A stretch of DNA of 64,000 nt from Dickeya zeae NCPPB 2538 (GTDB taxonomy: Bacteria > Pseudomonadota > Gammaproteobacteria > Enterobacterales > Enterobacteriaceae): positions 1,127,141 through 1,191,140 of the forward strand of contig NZ_CM001977.1 in assembly GCF_000406165.1 (NCBI RefSeq), in the 5' to 3' direction. The position numbers and the translations under genes were made by a program. Each line of letters starts with the position of its first letter. Position 1 is the stretch's first letter. Under the pieces are notes generated by a model, which saw nothing but the letters and a program-made list of their open reading frames with translations, did not search any database and was not told the DNA's origin. Shown here one piece after another: positions 24,406 to 34,770 of the stretch.

Positions 24406-25164
24406 TCAGCCTGCGTGCGCGGTATGAATCATATAATTGACATCGACGTTCGTGCCGAGCCGGAAACGGTCTAGTAACGGGTTATAGTGCAACCCGGTCA
24501 TGTGACGTTCCTGTAGCGGCGTCTGGTCTACCCAGGTCAGCAGTTCTGCCGGACGGATGAATTTTTTGATGTCATGTGTGCCGCGCGGCACCATGTTGGT
24601 CAGGTATTCGGCGCCGACAATCAGCATCAGCCAGGCTTTGGCGTTGCGGTTGATAGTAGAGAAAAAGACGTGGCCGCCGGGTTTCACCAGTCTGGCGCAA
24701 GCCAGCACCACGGATCGTGGGTCCGGCACATGTTCGAGCATCTCCATACAGGTGACGACGTCATAAACACCGGTATGGGCGTCGGCGTGCGCTTCCACCG
24801 TTTCTTGCACGTAACTGACCTCAATGCCGCTTTCCAGCGCGTGCAGCCGGGCAACCTGCAAGGGTTCAGCCCCCATATCCAGGCCGGTCACACGGGCACC
24901 TTCTCGTGCCATGCTTTCGGCCAGAATACCGCCGCCGCAGCCCACATCCAGTACCTGTTTGCCGAAAATGCCGTCGGCACGTTCGATGATGTAGTTCAGG
25001 CGCAGCGGGTTAATACGGTGCAGCGGTTTAAATTCCCCTTCCAGATCCCACCAGCGTGAGGCGACAGCCTCAAATTTGGCGATTTCATCAAGGTCGACAT
25101 TCGGTGTTGCAGCCGAGGATTTTAGAACATCGGCTTCTGCGGGGTTCGTGGTGTCTGTATTCAT
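24406..25164 (-). CDS. ubiG: Ubiquinone biosynthesis O-methyltransferase
   Basis: SAM-dependent enzyme performing two O-methylations in ubiquinone synthesis; 252 residues against 240 in E. coli, with the extra residues at the N-terminus. SAM-binding motif I is VLDVGCGGGILAESMA, followed by GLDMGAEPLQVARLHALESG and the motif VTCMEMLEHVPDP. It is divergent from gyrA, exactly as in E. coli. Confidence 0.96.
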   Translation of the reverse strand: MNTDTTNPAEADVLKSSAATPNVDLDEIAKFEAVASRWWDLEGEFKPLHRINPLRLNYIIERADGIFGKQVLDVGCGGGILAESMAREGARVTGLDMGAEPLQVARLHALESGIEVSYVQETVEAHADAHTGVYDVVTCMEMLEHVPDPRSVVLACARLVKPGGHVFFSTINRNAKAWLMLIVGAEYLTNMVPRGTHDIKKFIRPAELLTWVDQTPLQERHMTGLHYNPLLDRFRLGTNVDVNYMIHTAHAG

Positions 25165-25418
25165 GGTGCGTGATCACCTTTCATCAATATTGACTGGGGC
25201 CGAGTATAACGAGCGAAAGGCGCGGGGTGTAGTCGCTCGCACCGGTTTGATAACTTGCGGCGTCTTGTGATGGGGGTAACACCGCCGCAATGAAATGCGC
25301 TGCATCTGGTAAAGAAGCGCCAGCAAACCGGCGCGAAGTTTCCCCTGAAACCCCGGTTTATGATATCATTTTCCACCTTTTAAAATCGGGTAGATGTGAA
25401 TAGAGGGATAGCGGCTCC

Positions 25419-28052
25419 ATGAGCGACCTAGCCAGAGAAATTACACCGGTCAACATCGAGGAAGAGCTGAAAAGTTCATATCTGGATTACGCCATGTCCG
25501 TCATTGTCGGGCGTGCGTTACCGGACGTTCGCGATGGTCTAAAGCCGGTACACCGCCGCGTGCTGTACGCGATGAGTGTGCTGGGTAACGACTGGAACAA
25601 GCCTTATAAGAAATCGGCCCGTGTGGTCGGGGACGTTATCGGTAAATATCACCCACATGGTGATAGCGCGGTTTACGACACCATTGTGCGTATGGCCCAG
25701 CCGTTCTCGTTACGCTACATGCTGGTAGACGGGCAGGGTAACTTCGGTTCCATCGACGGCGACTCCGCCGCGGCGATGCGTTATACCGAAGTGCGCATGT
25801 CGAAGATTGCCCACGAACTGCTTTCCGATCTGGACAAAGAAACCGTGGATTTTGTGCCCAACTATGACGGCACAGAACAGATCCCGGACGTGATGCCCAC
25901 CCGTATCCCCAACCTGCTGGTTAACGGCTCTTCCGGGATTGCGGTGGGGATGGCGACCAACATTCCGCCCCATAACCTGTCTGAAGTGATTAACGGCTGC
26001 CTGGCCTATATCGATGATGAGAACATTAGCGTTGAAGGGCTGATGGCTCACATTCCAGGGCCGGACTTCCCGACTGCCGCTATCATCAACGGCAAACGCG
26101 GTATTGAAGAAGCCTACCGTACTGGCCGCGGTAAGGTGTATATCCGCGCGCGCGCCGAAGTCGAAGCGGATGCCAAGACCGGTCGTGAAACCATCATCGT
26201 GCATGAAATCCCTTATCAGGTGAACAAAGCACGTTTGATTGAAAAGATAGCCGAACTGGTCAAAGACAAGCGCATCGAAGGTATCAGCGCGTTGCGTGAT
26301 GAGTCCGACAAGGACGGCATGCGTATCGTTATTGAGATCAAGCGTGATGCCGTGGGCGAGGTGGTGCTTAACCATCTGTATTCCCAGACTCAGATGCAGG
26401 TGTCGTTCGGCATCAATATGGTGGCGTTGCATCAGGGACAGCCGAAGCTGATGACCCTGAAGGAAATTCTGGCGGCGTTTGTTCGTCACCGTCGTGAAGT
26501 GGTGACGCGCCGTACCATTTTCGAGCTGCGCAAAGCACGCGAACGTGCCCACATCCTGGAAGGTCTGGCGATTGCGCTGGTTAATATCGACCCCATTATC
26601 GAACTGATTCGTCATGCCTCGACCCCTGCTGATGCAAAAATTGCGTTGGTGGCTCAGGCGTGGGAACTGGGCAGCGTGGCTGCGATGCTGGAGCGTGCCG
26701 GTGATGACGCCGCGCGTCCGGAATGGCTGGAGCCGGAATTCGGTATCCATGACGGCAAATATCACCTGACCGAACAGCAGGCTCAGGCGATTCTGGATCT
26801 GCGTTTGCAGAAACTGACCGGTCTGGAACATGAAAAACTGCTGGATGAATACAAAGAACTGCTGACGCAGATAGCCGAGTTGCTGTTTATCCTGCGTAGC
26901 CCTGAGCGCCTGATGGAAGTTATCCGTGAGGAGTTGGTGGCGATTCGCGAGCAATATAACGATGCGCGCCGTACCGAGATCACCCACAATAGCGCTGACA
27001 TCAACATTGAAGACCTGATCTCCCAAGAGAACGTGGTGGTGACCCTGTCTCATCAGGGGTATGTGAAGTATCAGCCGTTGACCGATTATGAAGCCCAGCG
27101 TCGTGGTGGTAAGGGTAAATCTGCCGCTCGTATCAAAGAAGAGGACTTTATTGACCGTCTGCTGGTGGCGAATACTCACGATACTATCCTGTGTTTCTCC
27201 AGCCGTGGTCGCCTCTATTGGCTGAAGGTCTATCAGTTGCCGGAAGCTAGCCGCGGTGCGCGTGGTCGTCCGATTATTAACCTGTTGCCGTTGGAACAGG
27301 ATGAACGTATTACCGCCATTCTGCCGGTACGTGAGTACGAAGAAGGGATGAACGTGTTCATGGCGACGGCCAGCGGTACGGTCAAGAAGACCGCGCTGAC
27401 TGAATTCAGCCGTCCGCGTAGCGCCGGTATTATCGCGGTCAATCTGAATGACGGCGATGAACTGATTGGCGTCGATCTGACCGACGGCAGCAACGAAGTG
27501 ATGTTGTTCTCCGCCGAAGGCAAGGTGGTACGTTTCTCTGAGTCCGCAGTGCGTACGATGGGACGTACGGCTACCGGGGTACGTGGCATCAATCTGCAGG
27601 ATGACGATCGCGTCGTGTCGCTGATTGTTCCACGCGGTGATGGCGATATTCTGACCGTGACGCAAAACGGCTTCGGTAAGCGTACAGCCGTGACCGAGTA
27701 CCCGGTGAAATCGCGTGCCACTAAGGGCGTGATTTCCATCAAGGTCAGCGAGCGCAACGGCAAAGTGGTCGGTGCGGTGCAGGTTGATACCGCCGATCAG
27801 ATCATGATGATCACCGATGCCGGTACGCTGGTGCGCACCCGCGTATCCGAGGTCAGCATTGTTGGCCGTAACACTCAGGGGGTCACCTTGATCCGTACCG
27901 CTGAGGAAGAGCGCGTGGTCGGCCTGCAGCGTGTGGCTGAGCCGGTGGAAGACGATGAACTCGATAGCGTGGTACCGGTTGATGGTGAACTACCGCAAGA
28001 GGATATCGACGAGCCGGACAGCGATGATGATATTCCCGCAGACGATGAGTAA
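25419..28052 (+). CDS. gyrA: DNA gyrase subunit A
   Basis: Breakage-reunion subunit of gyrase, 877 residues. The active tyrosine Y122 is in AAMRYTEVRM. In the quinolone-resistance region HPHGDSAVYDTIV, residues 83 (Ser) and 87 (Asp) are the sensitive wild-type forms. The C-terminal beta-pinwheel contains the GyrA box QRRGGKGK, and the protein ends in an acidic tail (EPDSDDDIPADDE). It is divergent from ubiG and followed by a strong terminator. Confidence 0.98.
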   Translation: MSDLAREITPVNIEEELKSSYLDYAMSVIVGRALPDVRDGLKPVHRRVLYAMSVLGNDWNKPYKKSARVVGDVIGKYHPHGDSAVYDTIVRMAQPFSLRYMLVDGQGNFGSIDGDSAAAMRYTEVRMSKIAHELLSDLDKETVDFVPNYDGTEQIPDVMPTRIPNLLVNGSSGIAVGMATNIPPHNLSEVINGCLAYIDDENISVEGLMAHIPGPDFPTAAIINGKRGIEEAYRTGRGKVYIRARAEVEADAKTGRETIIVHEIPYQVNKARLIEKIAELVKDKRIEGISALRDESDKDGMRIVIEIKRDAVGEVVLNHLYSQTQMQVSFGINMVALHQGQPKLMTLKEILAAFVRHRREVVTRRTIFELRKARERAHILEGLAIALVNIDPIIELIRHASTPADAKIALVAQAWELGSVAAMLERAGDDAARPEWLEPEFGIHDGKYHLTEQQAQAILDLRLQKLTGLEHEKLLDEYKELLTQIAELLFILRSPERLMEVIREELVAIREQYNDARRTEITHNSADINIEDLISQENVVVTLSHQGYVKYQPLTDYEAQRRGGKGKSAARIKEEDFIDRLLVANTHDTILCFSSRGRLYWLKVYQLPEASRGARGRPIINLLPLEQDERITAILPVREYEEGMNVFMATASGTVKKTALTEFSRPRSAGIIAVNLNDGDELIGVDLTDGSNEVMLFSAEGKVVRFSESAVRTMGRTATGVRGINLQDDDRVVSLIVPRGDGDILTVTQNGFGKRTAVTEYPVKSRATKGVISIKVSERNGKVVGAVQVDTADQIMMITDAGTLVRTRVSEVSIVGRNTQGVTLIRTAEEERVVGLQRVAEPVEDDELDSVVPVDGELPQEDIDEPDSDDDIPADDE

Positions 28053-28058
28053 TGCTTT

Positions 28059-28089
28059 GTCCTGCAGGTAAATAGTCCTGCAGGTAAAT
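28059..28089. repeat. Tandem 16-bp duplication after gyrA
   Basis: GTCCTGCAGGTAAAT occurs at 28059-28073 and again at 28075-28089, a 16-bp period. It lies between the gyrA stop and its terminator. Confidence 0.9.
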
Positions 28090-28112
28090 TGTACTGTCGG
28101 TAAGCCCGCAAG

Positions 28113-28141
28113 AGCCAGCGCCTGATGCGCTGGCTTTTTTT
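28113..28141 (+). terminator. Rho-independent terminator of gyrA
   Basis: AGCCAGCGC at 28113-28121 pairs perfectly with GCGCTGGCT at 28127-28135 around CTGAT, followed by a T7 run. Confidence 0.95.
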
Positions 28142-28176
28142 ATGCAGGATCGGTACTGTATCGGCTGGTTCTGACC

Positions 28177-31065
28177 GTGTTTTCCCGTGCTGACAACCTC
28201 TACGGTATCCCTTTGAAAGTTATCGCTTCTTTTCAGACTACCCTTAAAGTCTCCCGGTATATGTTCCGGGTGCTGGCGACCACGTTGTGGATTCTTGGCG
28301 CACTGATTTCAGTTTTTTATGTGAACAAAGAACTGAATCAACGGGAATCGCACCTGCGCCAGATTTTCTCACTCAATTTTGAACAGTCGCTGGGGTATAT
28401 CCGCCATACTACAGATATTGCACGTGAATTACGGTATATCGCCGCCAATCGCTTCAGTACCCCGACGTTATCTCGCGAACGTCCATCGACCAAAAAAACG
28501 CCATTTTCTCTTTACCCGTTGTCACCCACGTTTAATTGCGCCGAGCAGTACGCAAAGAACCCCGCCCAGTTACAGTCACTGAGCAGTTTTTTTGAACAGT
28601 GGCATGATGACTTTTCGTCGGTGTATGACCTTAACCGTATCTTTTTTGTTGATGGCAGCCAGCAATGTCTCGTCGATTTTAGTATCCGCAATCAATCGCT
28701 GGATAGCGATAGCCTGTTGAAAAGTGTGCAGGAGCGGTTACAGAACCAGAAATCCAACCTGACCGGCAATCGCCGCGAGGAAAGCCTGTTTTGGGTGACA
28801 CCAGGGCCGACGCCGGAAGTGGGTTATCTGTACGCGCTGACGCCAGTGTATGTTGATAATCATCTGGTCACCATGATGGGGATCGAGCAGACCATCAGGC
28901 TGGATGATTTCATACTCAATGGCGACCTGCCGTTTAGCGTCAGATTGTTAGATCAGAATGACCGTGTCTTGCTGCAACTGACCAATAACCAGTCTGGCGG
29001 TAATATTCCTGGCCGTTATCCCGACTCGAACAATTACTTCGGTTATAGCGAGGGGTATAGCGCGCTGTTGATGAAAAAGGCGCTACCGCCGACATCAATG
29101 GCGGTGGTGTATTCACTGCCACTGGAAGTGCTGCTGATGTCGCTCAATACGCTGATGATCAATATCGCGTTGTTGAACCTGATATCGGCTATCTGTCTGT
29201 TTTTATTGACGCGCCTTTTTGAACGCAAGATCTTTTTGCCAGCAGAGCGTAACGCGTTCCAACTGGAAGAGAATGAGCAATTTAACCGTAAAATCGTGGC
29301 CTCGGCCCCCGTCGGGATTTGTATTTTAAGGATTAGTGACGGCACCAATATTCTCAGTAATGAACTGGCCCACAATTACCTCAGCCTCCTGACGTATGAG
29401 GACCGGGTACGCATTATTCGTATCATTTGCGAACAGCAGTCCAAATCGCTGGATGTGGTGACCGGACGCAACCACCATTTGCAAATCAGTTTCGTACACT
29501 CACGCTATCGCAACGAGAATGTGGCCATTTGTGTCTTGCTTGACGTCAGCGCCCGGGTGCGTATGGAAGAGTCGTTGCAGGAAATGGCGAATGCCGCCGA
29601 GCAGGCCAGCCAGTCCAAATCGATGTTTTTGGCGACAGTCAGTCATGAACTGCGCACGCCGCTGTATGGGATTATTGGCAACCTGGATTTGCTGCAGACC
29701 AAATCGCTGCCTTCGGATGCCAACCGGCTGGTGGAGGCAATGCAAAACTCTTCATCGCTGCTGCTGAAGATCATCAGCGATATCCTTGATTTTTCGAAGA
29801 TTGAATCGGAACAGTTGAAGATTGAGCCCAGCGAGTTTGCACCGCGTGAGATGATCAATCACATCGTGAGCAACTATCTGCCGCTGGTGGTGAAAAAGCG
29901 CCTCGAATTGTATTGCTATATCGACCCTCGCGTCCCCTTGCAATTGATGGGAGATGCGGTGCGGCTACAACAGGTGTTGAGTAATCTGCTCAGTAATGCC
30001 ATCAAGTTCACCGATACCGGTTGTATCGTGTTTCAGGTGGTGTGCAGCGATGAAGGGTATCTGGTGTTTAAAGTGCGGGATACTGGGGTGGGAATCGATA
30101 CCCGTGCCGTAATGAAGTTGTTTGACCCGTTCTTTCAGGCTGGAACCGGTGTGCAGCGCCATTTTCAGGGGACCGGGTTAGGGCTGGCGATTTGTGAAAA
30201 ACTGGTTAGCCTGATGGATGGCGACATTACGATTGAATCCGAGCCTGGGCTTGGCAGTGAGTTCGGCATTCGTATTCCGCTTTACCGTGCGAGCTATCCG
30301 CAGACAGTCGAATTACCGGATGTGCAGGGAAAAACCTGCTGGTTACAGATTCGCAATGCGGTGATGGAGCGCTATCTGCTGGATTTACTCCAGTCCTACG
30401 GTCTGACCGTTCAGCGCTATGAAGAGGAGCTCACGGTAAGCCACGATGACGTGATGATAATTGACCATCCACCAGAGGTTGAACCGAGTACGCACGCCTG
30501 TGTGGAAATCAGCGGAACGCATGCCGGCGCTGCTCAGGAGACCCGGACTGGGTACTGGCTCTACAGTACCGCTGTATTACACGAACTGCCGACGTTGTTG
30601 CAGCGTATTTATCGCGGAGAAGAGGCGCTGTCGACGGCGGCGTCTTCCCTGTCGACGGTCAGCTACAGTCGTACTGAAAATGGCGATATTCGCCTGCTGG
30701 TGGTGGATGATCATCCTATTAACCGTCGGTTGCTGGCTGACCAGCTCGGTTCGCTCGGGTATCAGGTGATTACTGCCAATGACGGGCTGGATGCGTTGGA
30801 CGTACTGGCGAAAAACCCGGTAGATATCGTCCTGACTGACGTCAACATGCCGAATATGGACGGTTACCGTTTCACACAGCGGTTGCGGGAGATGGGGCAG
30901 ACACTACCGGTGATTGGTGTAACGGCTAACGCGTTAGCCGAAGAGCGGCAACGCTGCCTGCAGGCCGGGATGGATAATTGCCTGTCTAAACCGGTGACGC
31001 TGGATACATTGCAACAATCACTGTCGTATTACAGTAATCTGGTCAGGCAGGGTAACACGGTGTAA
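28177..31065 (+). CDS. rcsC: Rcs phosphorelay hybrid sensor kinase RcsC
   Basis: Inner-membrane hybrid kinase of up to 962 residues against 949 in E. coli. TM1 lies near residues 30-50, a large periplasmic part follows, and TM2 is near 320-345. The phosphorylated His of SHELRTPLYG is at 490; the ATPase G box is GTGLGLAICEKL. The receiver has DDHPINRRLL and its phosphorylated Asp at 888 in LTDVNMPNMDGY. Start uncertain: GTG 28177 is the longest form, while TTG 28213 aligns with the E. coli start (KVIASFQTTLK) and no good ribosome site supports either. It converges with rcsB. Confidence 0.94.
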   Translation: MFSRADNLYGIPLKVIASFQTTLKVSRYMFRVLATTLWILGALISVFYVNKELNQRESHLRQIFSLNFEQSLGYIRHTTDIARELRYIAANRFSTPTLSRERPSTKKTPFSLYPLSPTFNCAEQYAKNPAQLQSLSSFFEQWHDDFSSVYDLNRIFFVDGSQQCLVDFSIRNQSLDSDSLLKSVQERLQNQKSNLTGNRREESLFWVTPGPTPEVGYLYALTPVYVDNHLVTMMGIEQTIRLDDFILNGDLPFSVRLLDQNDRVLLQLTNNQSGGNIPGRYPDSNNYFGYSEGYSALLMKKALPPTSMAVVYSLPLEVLLMSLNTLMINIALLNLISAICLFLLTRLFERKIFLPAERNAFQLEENEQFNRKIVASAPVGICILRISDGTNILSNELAHNYLSLLTYEDRVRIIRIICEQQSKSLDVVTGRNHHLQISFVHSRYRNENVAICVLLDVSARVRMEESLQEMANAAEQASQSKSMFLATVSHELRTPLYGIIGNLDLLQTKSLPSDANRLVEAMQNSSSLLLKIISDILDFSKIESEQLKIEPSEFAPREMINHIVSNYLPLVVKKRLELYCYIDPRVPLQLMGDAVRLQQVLSNLLSNAIKFTDTGCIVFQVVCSDEGYLVFKVRDTGVGIDTRAVMKLFDPFFQAGTGVQRHFQGTGLGLAICEKLVSLMDGDITIESEPGLGSEFGIRIPLYRASYPQTVELPDVQGKTCWLQIRNAVMERYLLDLLQSYGLTVQRYEEELTVSHDDVMIIDHPPEVEPSTHACVEISGTHAGAAQETRTGYWLYSTAVLHELPTLLQRIYRGEEALSTAASSLSTVSYSRTENGDIRLLVVDDHPINRRLLADQLGSLGYQVITANDGLDALDVLAKNPVDIVLTDVNMPNMDGYRFTQRLREMGQTLPVIGVTANALAEERQRCLQAGMDNCLSKPVTLDTLQQSLSYYSNLVRQGNTV

Positions 31066-31133
31066 CGGTATAGCCGTCACGCAGTCTTTGCTGATCCCAT
31101 CACCACGTCACAAAGAATATAAAGAAAGAGGAT

Positions 31134-31159
31134 GTCGGCAAACAAACCTGTTTGCCGAC
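31134..31159. terminator. Perfect hairpin between convergent rcsC and rcsB
   Basis: GTCGGCAAACA at 31134-31144 pairs perfectly with TGTTTGCCGAC at 31149-31159 around AACC. The symmetric position suggests a bidirectional terminator although T runs are weak. Confidence 0.75.
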
Positions 31160-31166
31160 AAGATGA

Positions 31167-31817
31167 TTACTCTTTGTCAGACGGCGACACGCCGACCGAG
31201 GAGAGGTAGTTTAACAACGCAATATCGTTGTCCACGCCCAGTTTGGTCATGGCCGATTTCTTCTGGCTGCTGATAGTCTTAATGCTGCGGTTGAGCTTTC
31301 TGGCGATTTCGGTCACCAGGAAGCCTTCGGCAAACAGGCGTAACACTTCGCTTTCTTTCGGTGACAGGCGTTTATCGCCATAGCCGCTGGCGCTGATTTT
31401 TTCCAGTACCTTGCTGACGCTTTCCGGCGTGAATTTTTTGCCTTTTTGTAACGCGGCCAGGGCTTTGGGCAGGTCAGTCGGTGCCCCTTGTTTCAACACT
31501 ATCCCTTCGATGTCCAACTCCAATACGGCACTGAGAATCGCCGGGTTGTTGTTCATGGTCAGCACGATGATGGACAAATGGGGGAAGTGGCGCTTGATAT
31601 ATTTGATTAAGGTAATGCCGTCACCGTACTTATCGCCAGGCATGGATAAATCGGTGATCAGGACGTTGGCGTCCAGTTTGGGAAGATTATTAATCAGGGC
31701 TGTCGAGTCTTCGAATTCACCCACGACGTTAATCCATTCGATTTGCTCCAGCGATTTTTTAATGCCGAACAAAACAATAGGATGGTCGTCTGCGATAATT
31801 ACGTTTAGATTGCTCAT
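31167..31817 (-). CDS. rcsB: Rcs response regulator RcsB
   Basis: 216-residue LuxR/FixJ-type regulator, nearly identical in register to E. coli RcsB. The phosphorylation site D56 is in VLITDLSMPGDKYGDG. The C-terminal helix-turn-helix includes LSPKESEVLRLFAEGFLVTEIARKLNRSIKTISSQK. RcsB controls capsule, motility and, in soft-rot bacteria, virulence functions. It starts 6 bp after rcsD on the same strand. Confidence 0.97.
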   Translation of the reverse strand: MSNLNVIIADDHPIVLFGIKKSLEQIEWINVVGEFEDSTALINNLPKLDANVLITDLSMPGDKYGDGITLIKYIKRHFPHLSIIVLTMNNNPAILSAVLELDIEGIVLKQGAPTDLPKALAALQKGKKFTPESVSKVLEKISASGYGDKRLSPKESEVLRLFAEGFLVTEIARKLNRSIKTISSQKKSAMTKLGVDNDIALLNYLSSVGVSPSDKE

Positions 31818-31823
31818 TGTTTT

Positions 31824-34493
31824 TTACTCGTATTGTTGGCCACCAGGCTGCAATAGTGCTGTGACAAAACTGTCTATCTGCTGAAGATGGTCTTCTATCT
31901 GCGCACGATCCTGGGTGGTAATAAGCTTTTCCAGCGCTTCACATAACTGCTTGCCGGGATGAAGATTCAACATGGCAAAGACACCCTTCAGGCGGTGTGC
32001 GGTTTGCGCGAGTGACAAAAAATCGCCATTTTGGGCTTCAGTATATAGTCTCTTTATGTCCTCCGGTACTGTATCAACAAACAAGGAATAGTAGTCACTG
32101 TTGTGTAACTGACGGACATAGAAGCCGATATCATCCTGTTCTTCAGACCGGCCATCATCGTTGCCTGTCTCCAGTTGCTGTTCGATCAGTTTTAGCAGAC
32201 CGTCCTGCAGCAGTTGGCTGATGTTGTAATTGGTACGCAGACGACGGTGCCCCAGCGGGATCAACTGCGTATCGTCACTGGTGACCAGTAACGTATCGCT
32301 ATTCACCCTGTTGGGATCATCGGTAATCGTGATATCTGCATCCTGATTCACCAGCCGCTCGTCATAAACCACGACATCCGCACCCCAGTTGCCAGCCATA
32401 CGGCTCACAATGGTACGAACTTCGTCCGAGGTGATATTCAGAAGCAGTGTGATATCGTCCAATAATTTCTCATCTTCTTGCGCAGGCAGTGGCTCCGGCT
32501 GCATTTTCAAGGTCAGCACATACTGGGTGCCAAGCCCTGGCCGACTATTGATTTGCAGTTGACCGCCCAGTTTGTTGCACAGTTGATTGCATAAAAATAG
32601 GGTTAATCCGGAATTGTGGCGGAAGCGATCGGAAAGTGGGGTTGTGGCGAACGGATGCACCAGATTATCTCGCTCCATGCCGGAGATATCCGTGCCGGTG
32701 TCGCTGATTCGGATCAGCAACTGATCGGCAGCATGGGTCGACAGCTCGCAAGTGAGGGTAATTTTGCCGTAATCGGTATTGGTGATGGAGTAATCCAGCA
32801 GTAACGACAGGGTTTTCTTCAGCAATTCGCTGTCGCCCAGATAGGTCTGGCGTGGGTCAAGTTTGTAGTGATTGAACAGCTTAAGCCCTTTTTGCTGGAT
32901 ACGCGGCAGTAGCTCCAGGATTAAATCGTCGAATAACGTCAGCGGTGAAAACGAGCCATGCACCAGATGCCATTCAGCGGTTTCCAGCCGTGCTTGCAGG
33001 GCGATGTTTTCCATCAGACGGATAGCACTGCTGGTCTCGGCTATTAGCGTCTGGATCGCTTTTTGCTGCTCTGACGGCGTATCGATGTGACGTAATGCCA
33101 GCGCCAATTGGTGCGCAGCGGACAACGGTTGTCGGAACTCCTGACTCAGATTGCGGAACAGGCGTTTTCGAACCGACACATTCTTGTCGAACTCCCGCTG
33201 TGCCAACTGCAGCTTTTTGGTAATCAGTATCTCCTGATCCTGTTCGCGTAACAGGAACAGGCACAGTGAAGGCGTGTGCTGGCTGTGAAAAACGCGGACT
33301 TCGTACATTTCATTATCCACAGTAGCCTGGATCACCCCTTGATGTTCTTCTGCCAGCGTGGAGATTTTCTTTAGGCTAAGGTGAGGGTACAGCCTTTCCG
33401 CCAGTGCGTTTGCCACCATCACTTTATTGTTGCTGAAATCGTAAACCAGTACGCCTATCGGGATACGGCTGACAATTTCGCTGTACATCCGCTGCTGTTC
33501 TTGCAGGTGATGTGACAGGTCATCTTTGGGGCGGGCATAGTAGCGTCGTAACGCGTAAAACCACGCCAGTGAGATAAATAGCAACGCCAGATTGAGCGCA
33601 ATCAGCCAGATATTATTGCGTAGCATATCCGCCACCAGTCGGCCCAACGGAATGGCATATACCAGCTTGATCGGCGCGTTCATTAACTGGGCGGAGATTT
33701 CCAGTAAGGAACCCTGGCGACGAATGTCGGTGGGAATGTCGTTATCAGCGCTGGCGTCGGCGTTGACCGGTGGTGTCTGCTGTCGAAGGATGAAGCCGTC
33801 TTGAGATAGCGAGTGTGGAATTAAATCATTGATTGATAAATCAAATGCAATGACAGTCGCCAGATGTCCGGGCTGATTGAAAGTGGTACGCAGCGTAAAA
33901 TAGTAATCGTTGTAAAAACGCAGTTTACGCAAAGGGGAAAAACTTTCACGTTCATCCAGCGTATTCGCCTGCTGTAGCATCTCGGCTTTGCGTGACTCCA
34001 CCATGGATGACAAATAACTACCACGGAATTGCGACGAGATATCTTTCAGCGGCTGGGTGGATATCATCGTCAGGCTATTGTCCTGCCCGTTGAGGTAGTA
34101 CATCGAGTAGATATCCGTCTTCGCGCCCCATAATACATCCAGATATTGCGACATCCGTTGCATGGTGCCGAGGGTGCTCTTGTCGTAGGGGCCGAATACC
34201 AATGCATCGGTTTTATGACCACTTTTCTCGACATAAAACACGTTCGGCATCAGCGTAATCAGATTGACGTTAGGGGGAGTCGGCGCGCTGGCATCATTGA
34301 TGAGGTTTTTGTAAATCTGGTCGGTAAAAAAACGATAGGCGTCAATACGCTTTTGCATGCCTTCCGCAATGTCTGTCAGGGTGGACTTTTTCTCCGTCAT
34401 CCAGCCAGTAACGTAGTTATAGCTATAGGTGCCGGTCATCAGCAGCAATAACAGAATAAACAGCAGGAAAAAACGCACGATAACCGCAGGCAT
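31824..34493 (-). CDS. rcsD: Rcs phosphotransfer protein RcsD
   Basis: Membrane intermediate between RcsC and RcsB, 889 residues (E. coli 890). An N-terminal membrane helix, a periplasmic region and a second membrane helix (about residues 300-325) are followed by a degenerate kinase-like part that lacks a phosphorylated His. The C-terminal HPt domain has TAHRLKGVFAMLNLHPGKQL with the phosphorylated His. The ATG at 34493 follows GGAGCC. Operon rcsD-rcsB. Confidence 0.95.
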   Translation of the reverse strand: MPAVIVRFFLLFILLLLLMTGTYSYNYVTGWMTEKKSTLTDIAEGMQKRIDAYRFFTDQIYKNLINDASAPTPPNVNLITLMPNVFYVEKSGHKTDALVFGPYDKSTLGTMQRMSQYLDVLWGAKTDIYSMYYLNGQDNSLTMISTQPLKDISSQFRGSYLSSMVESRKAEMLQQANTLDERESFSPLRKLRFYNDYYFTLRTTFNQPGHLATVIAFDLSINDLIPHSLSQDGFILRQQTPPVNADASADNDIPTDIRRQGSLLEISAQLMNAPIKLVYAIPLGRLVADMLRNNIWLIALNLALLFISLAWFYALRRYYARPKDDLSHHLQEQQRMYSEIVSRIPIGVLVYDFSNNKVMVANALAERLYPHLSLKKISTLAEEHQGVIQATVDNEMYEVRVFHSQHTPSLCLFLLREQDQEILITKKLQLAQREFDKNVSVRKRLFRNLSQEFRQPLSAAHQLALALRHIDTPSEQQKAIQTLIAETSSAIRLMENIALQARLETAEWHLVHGSFSPLTLFDDLILELLPRIQQKGLKLFNHYKLDPRQTYLGDSELLKKTLSLLLDYSITNTDYGKITLTCELSTHAADQLLIRISDTGTDISGMERDNLVHPFATTPLSDRFRHNSGLTLFLCNQLCNKLGGQLQINSRPGLGTQYVLTLKMQPEPLPAQEDEKLLDDITLLLNITSDEVRTIVSRMAGNWGADVVVYDERLVNQDADITITDDPNRVNSDTLLVTSDDTQLIPLGHRRLRTNYNISQLLQDGLLKLIEQQLETGNDDGRSEEQDDIGFYVRQLHNSDYYSLFVDTVPEDIKRLYTEAQNGDFLSLAQTAHRLKGVFAMLNLHPGKQLCEALEKLITTQDRAQIEDHLQQIDSFVTALLQPGGQQYE

Positions 34494-34770
34494 GACATCA
34501 GGCTCCTGATGAAGAGATAAAAAGACGGGGACTGACGTTATCTGTCAGCCGTGGCTGGGCAAAGCCGGGTCCCGGCCGCCTCCACGCGATGAATGCCTTC
34601 CCCGCGAGGACATGATGGGCAATAAAACCAGCAGCCCGCATGGCGAGGAGCACCGCGTTGTTACCCTTCCGCGATGACAGAGCATGTGTGAAAGAACGTA
34701 AAAAGGAACCTGAAATCGTATCCATTACTCAATAACTATCGTCACTGAACCTGACAGAAGGGTATTTTTA

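Noticed and set aside
25650..25700. Quinolone-resistance mutation in gyrA
   Set aside because: Codons 83 and 87 encode Ser and Asp, the wild-type residues.
25710..27665. 651-codon open frame on the minus strand across gyrA
   Set aside because: It is a mirror frame of gyrA, rich in His, Gln and Arg with no known motif or ribosome site. The gyrA reading is beyond doubt.
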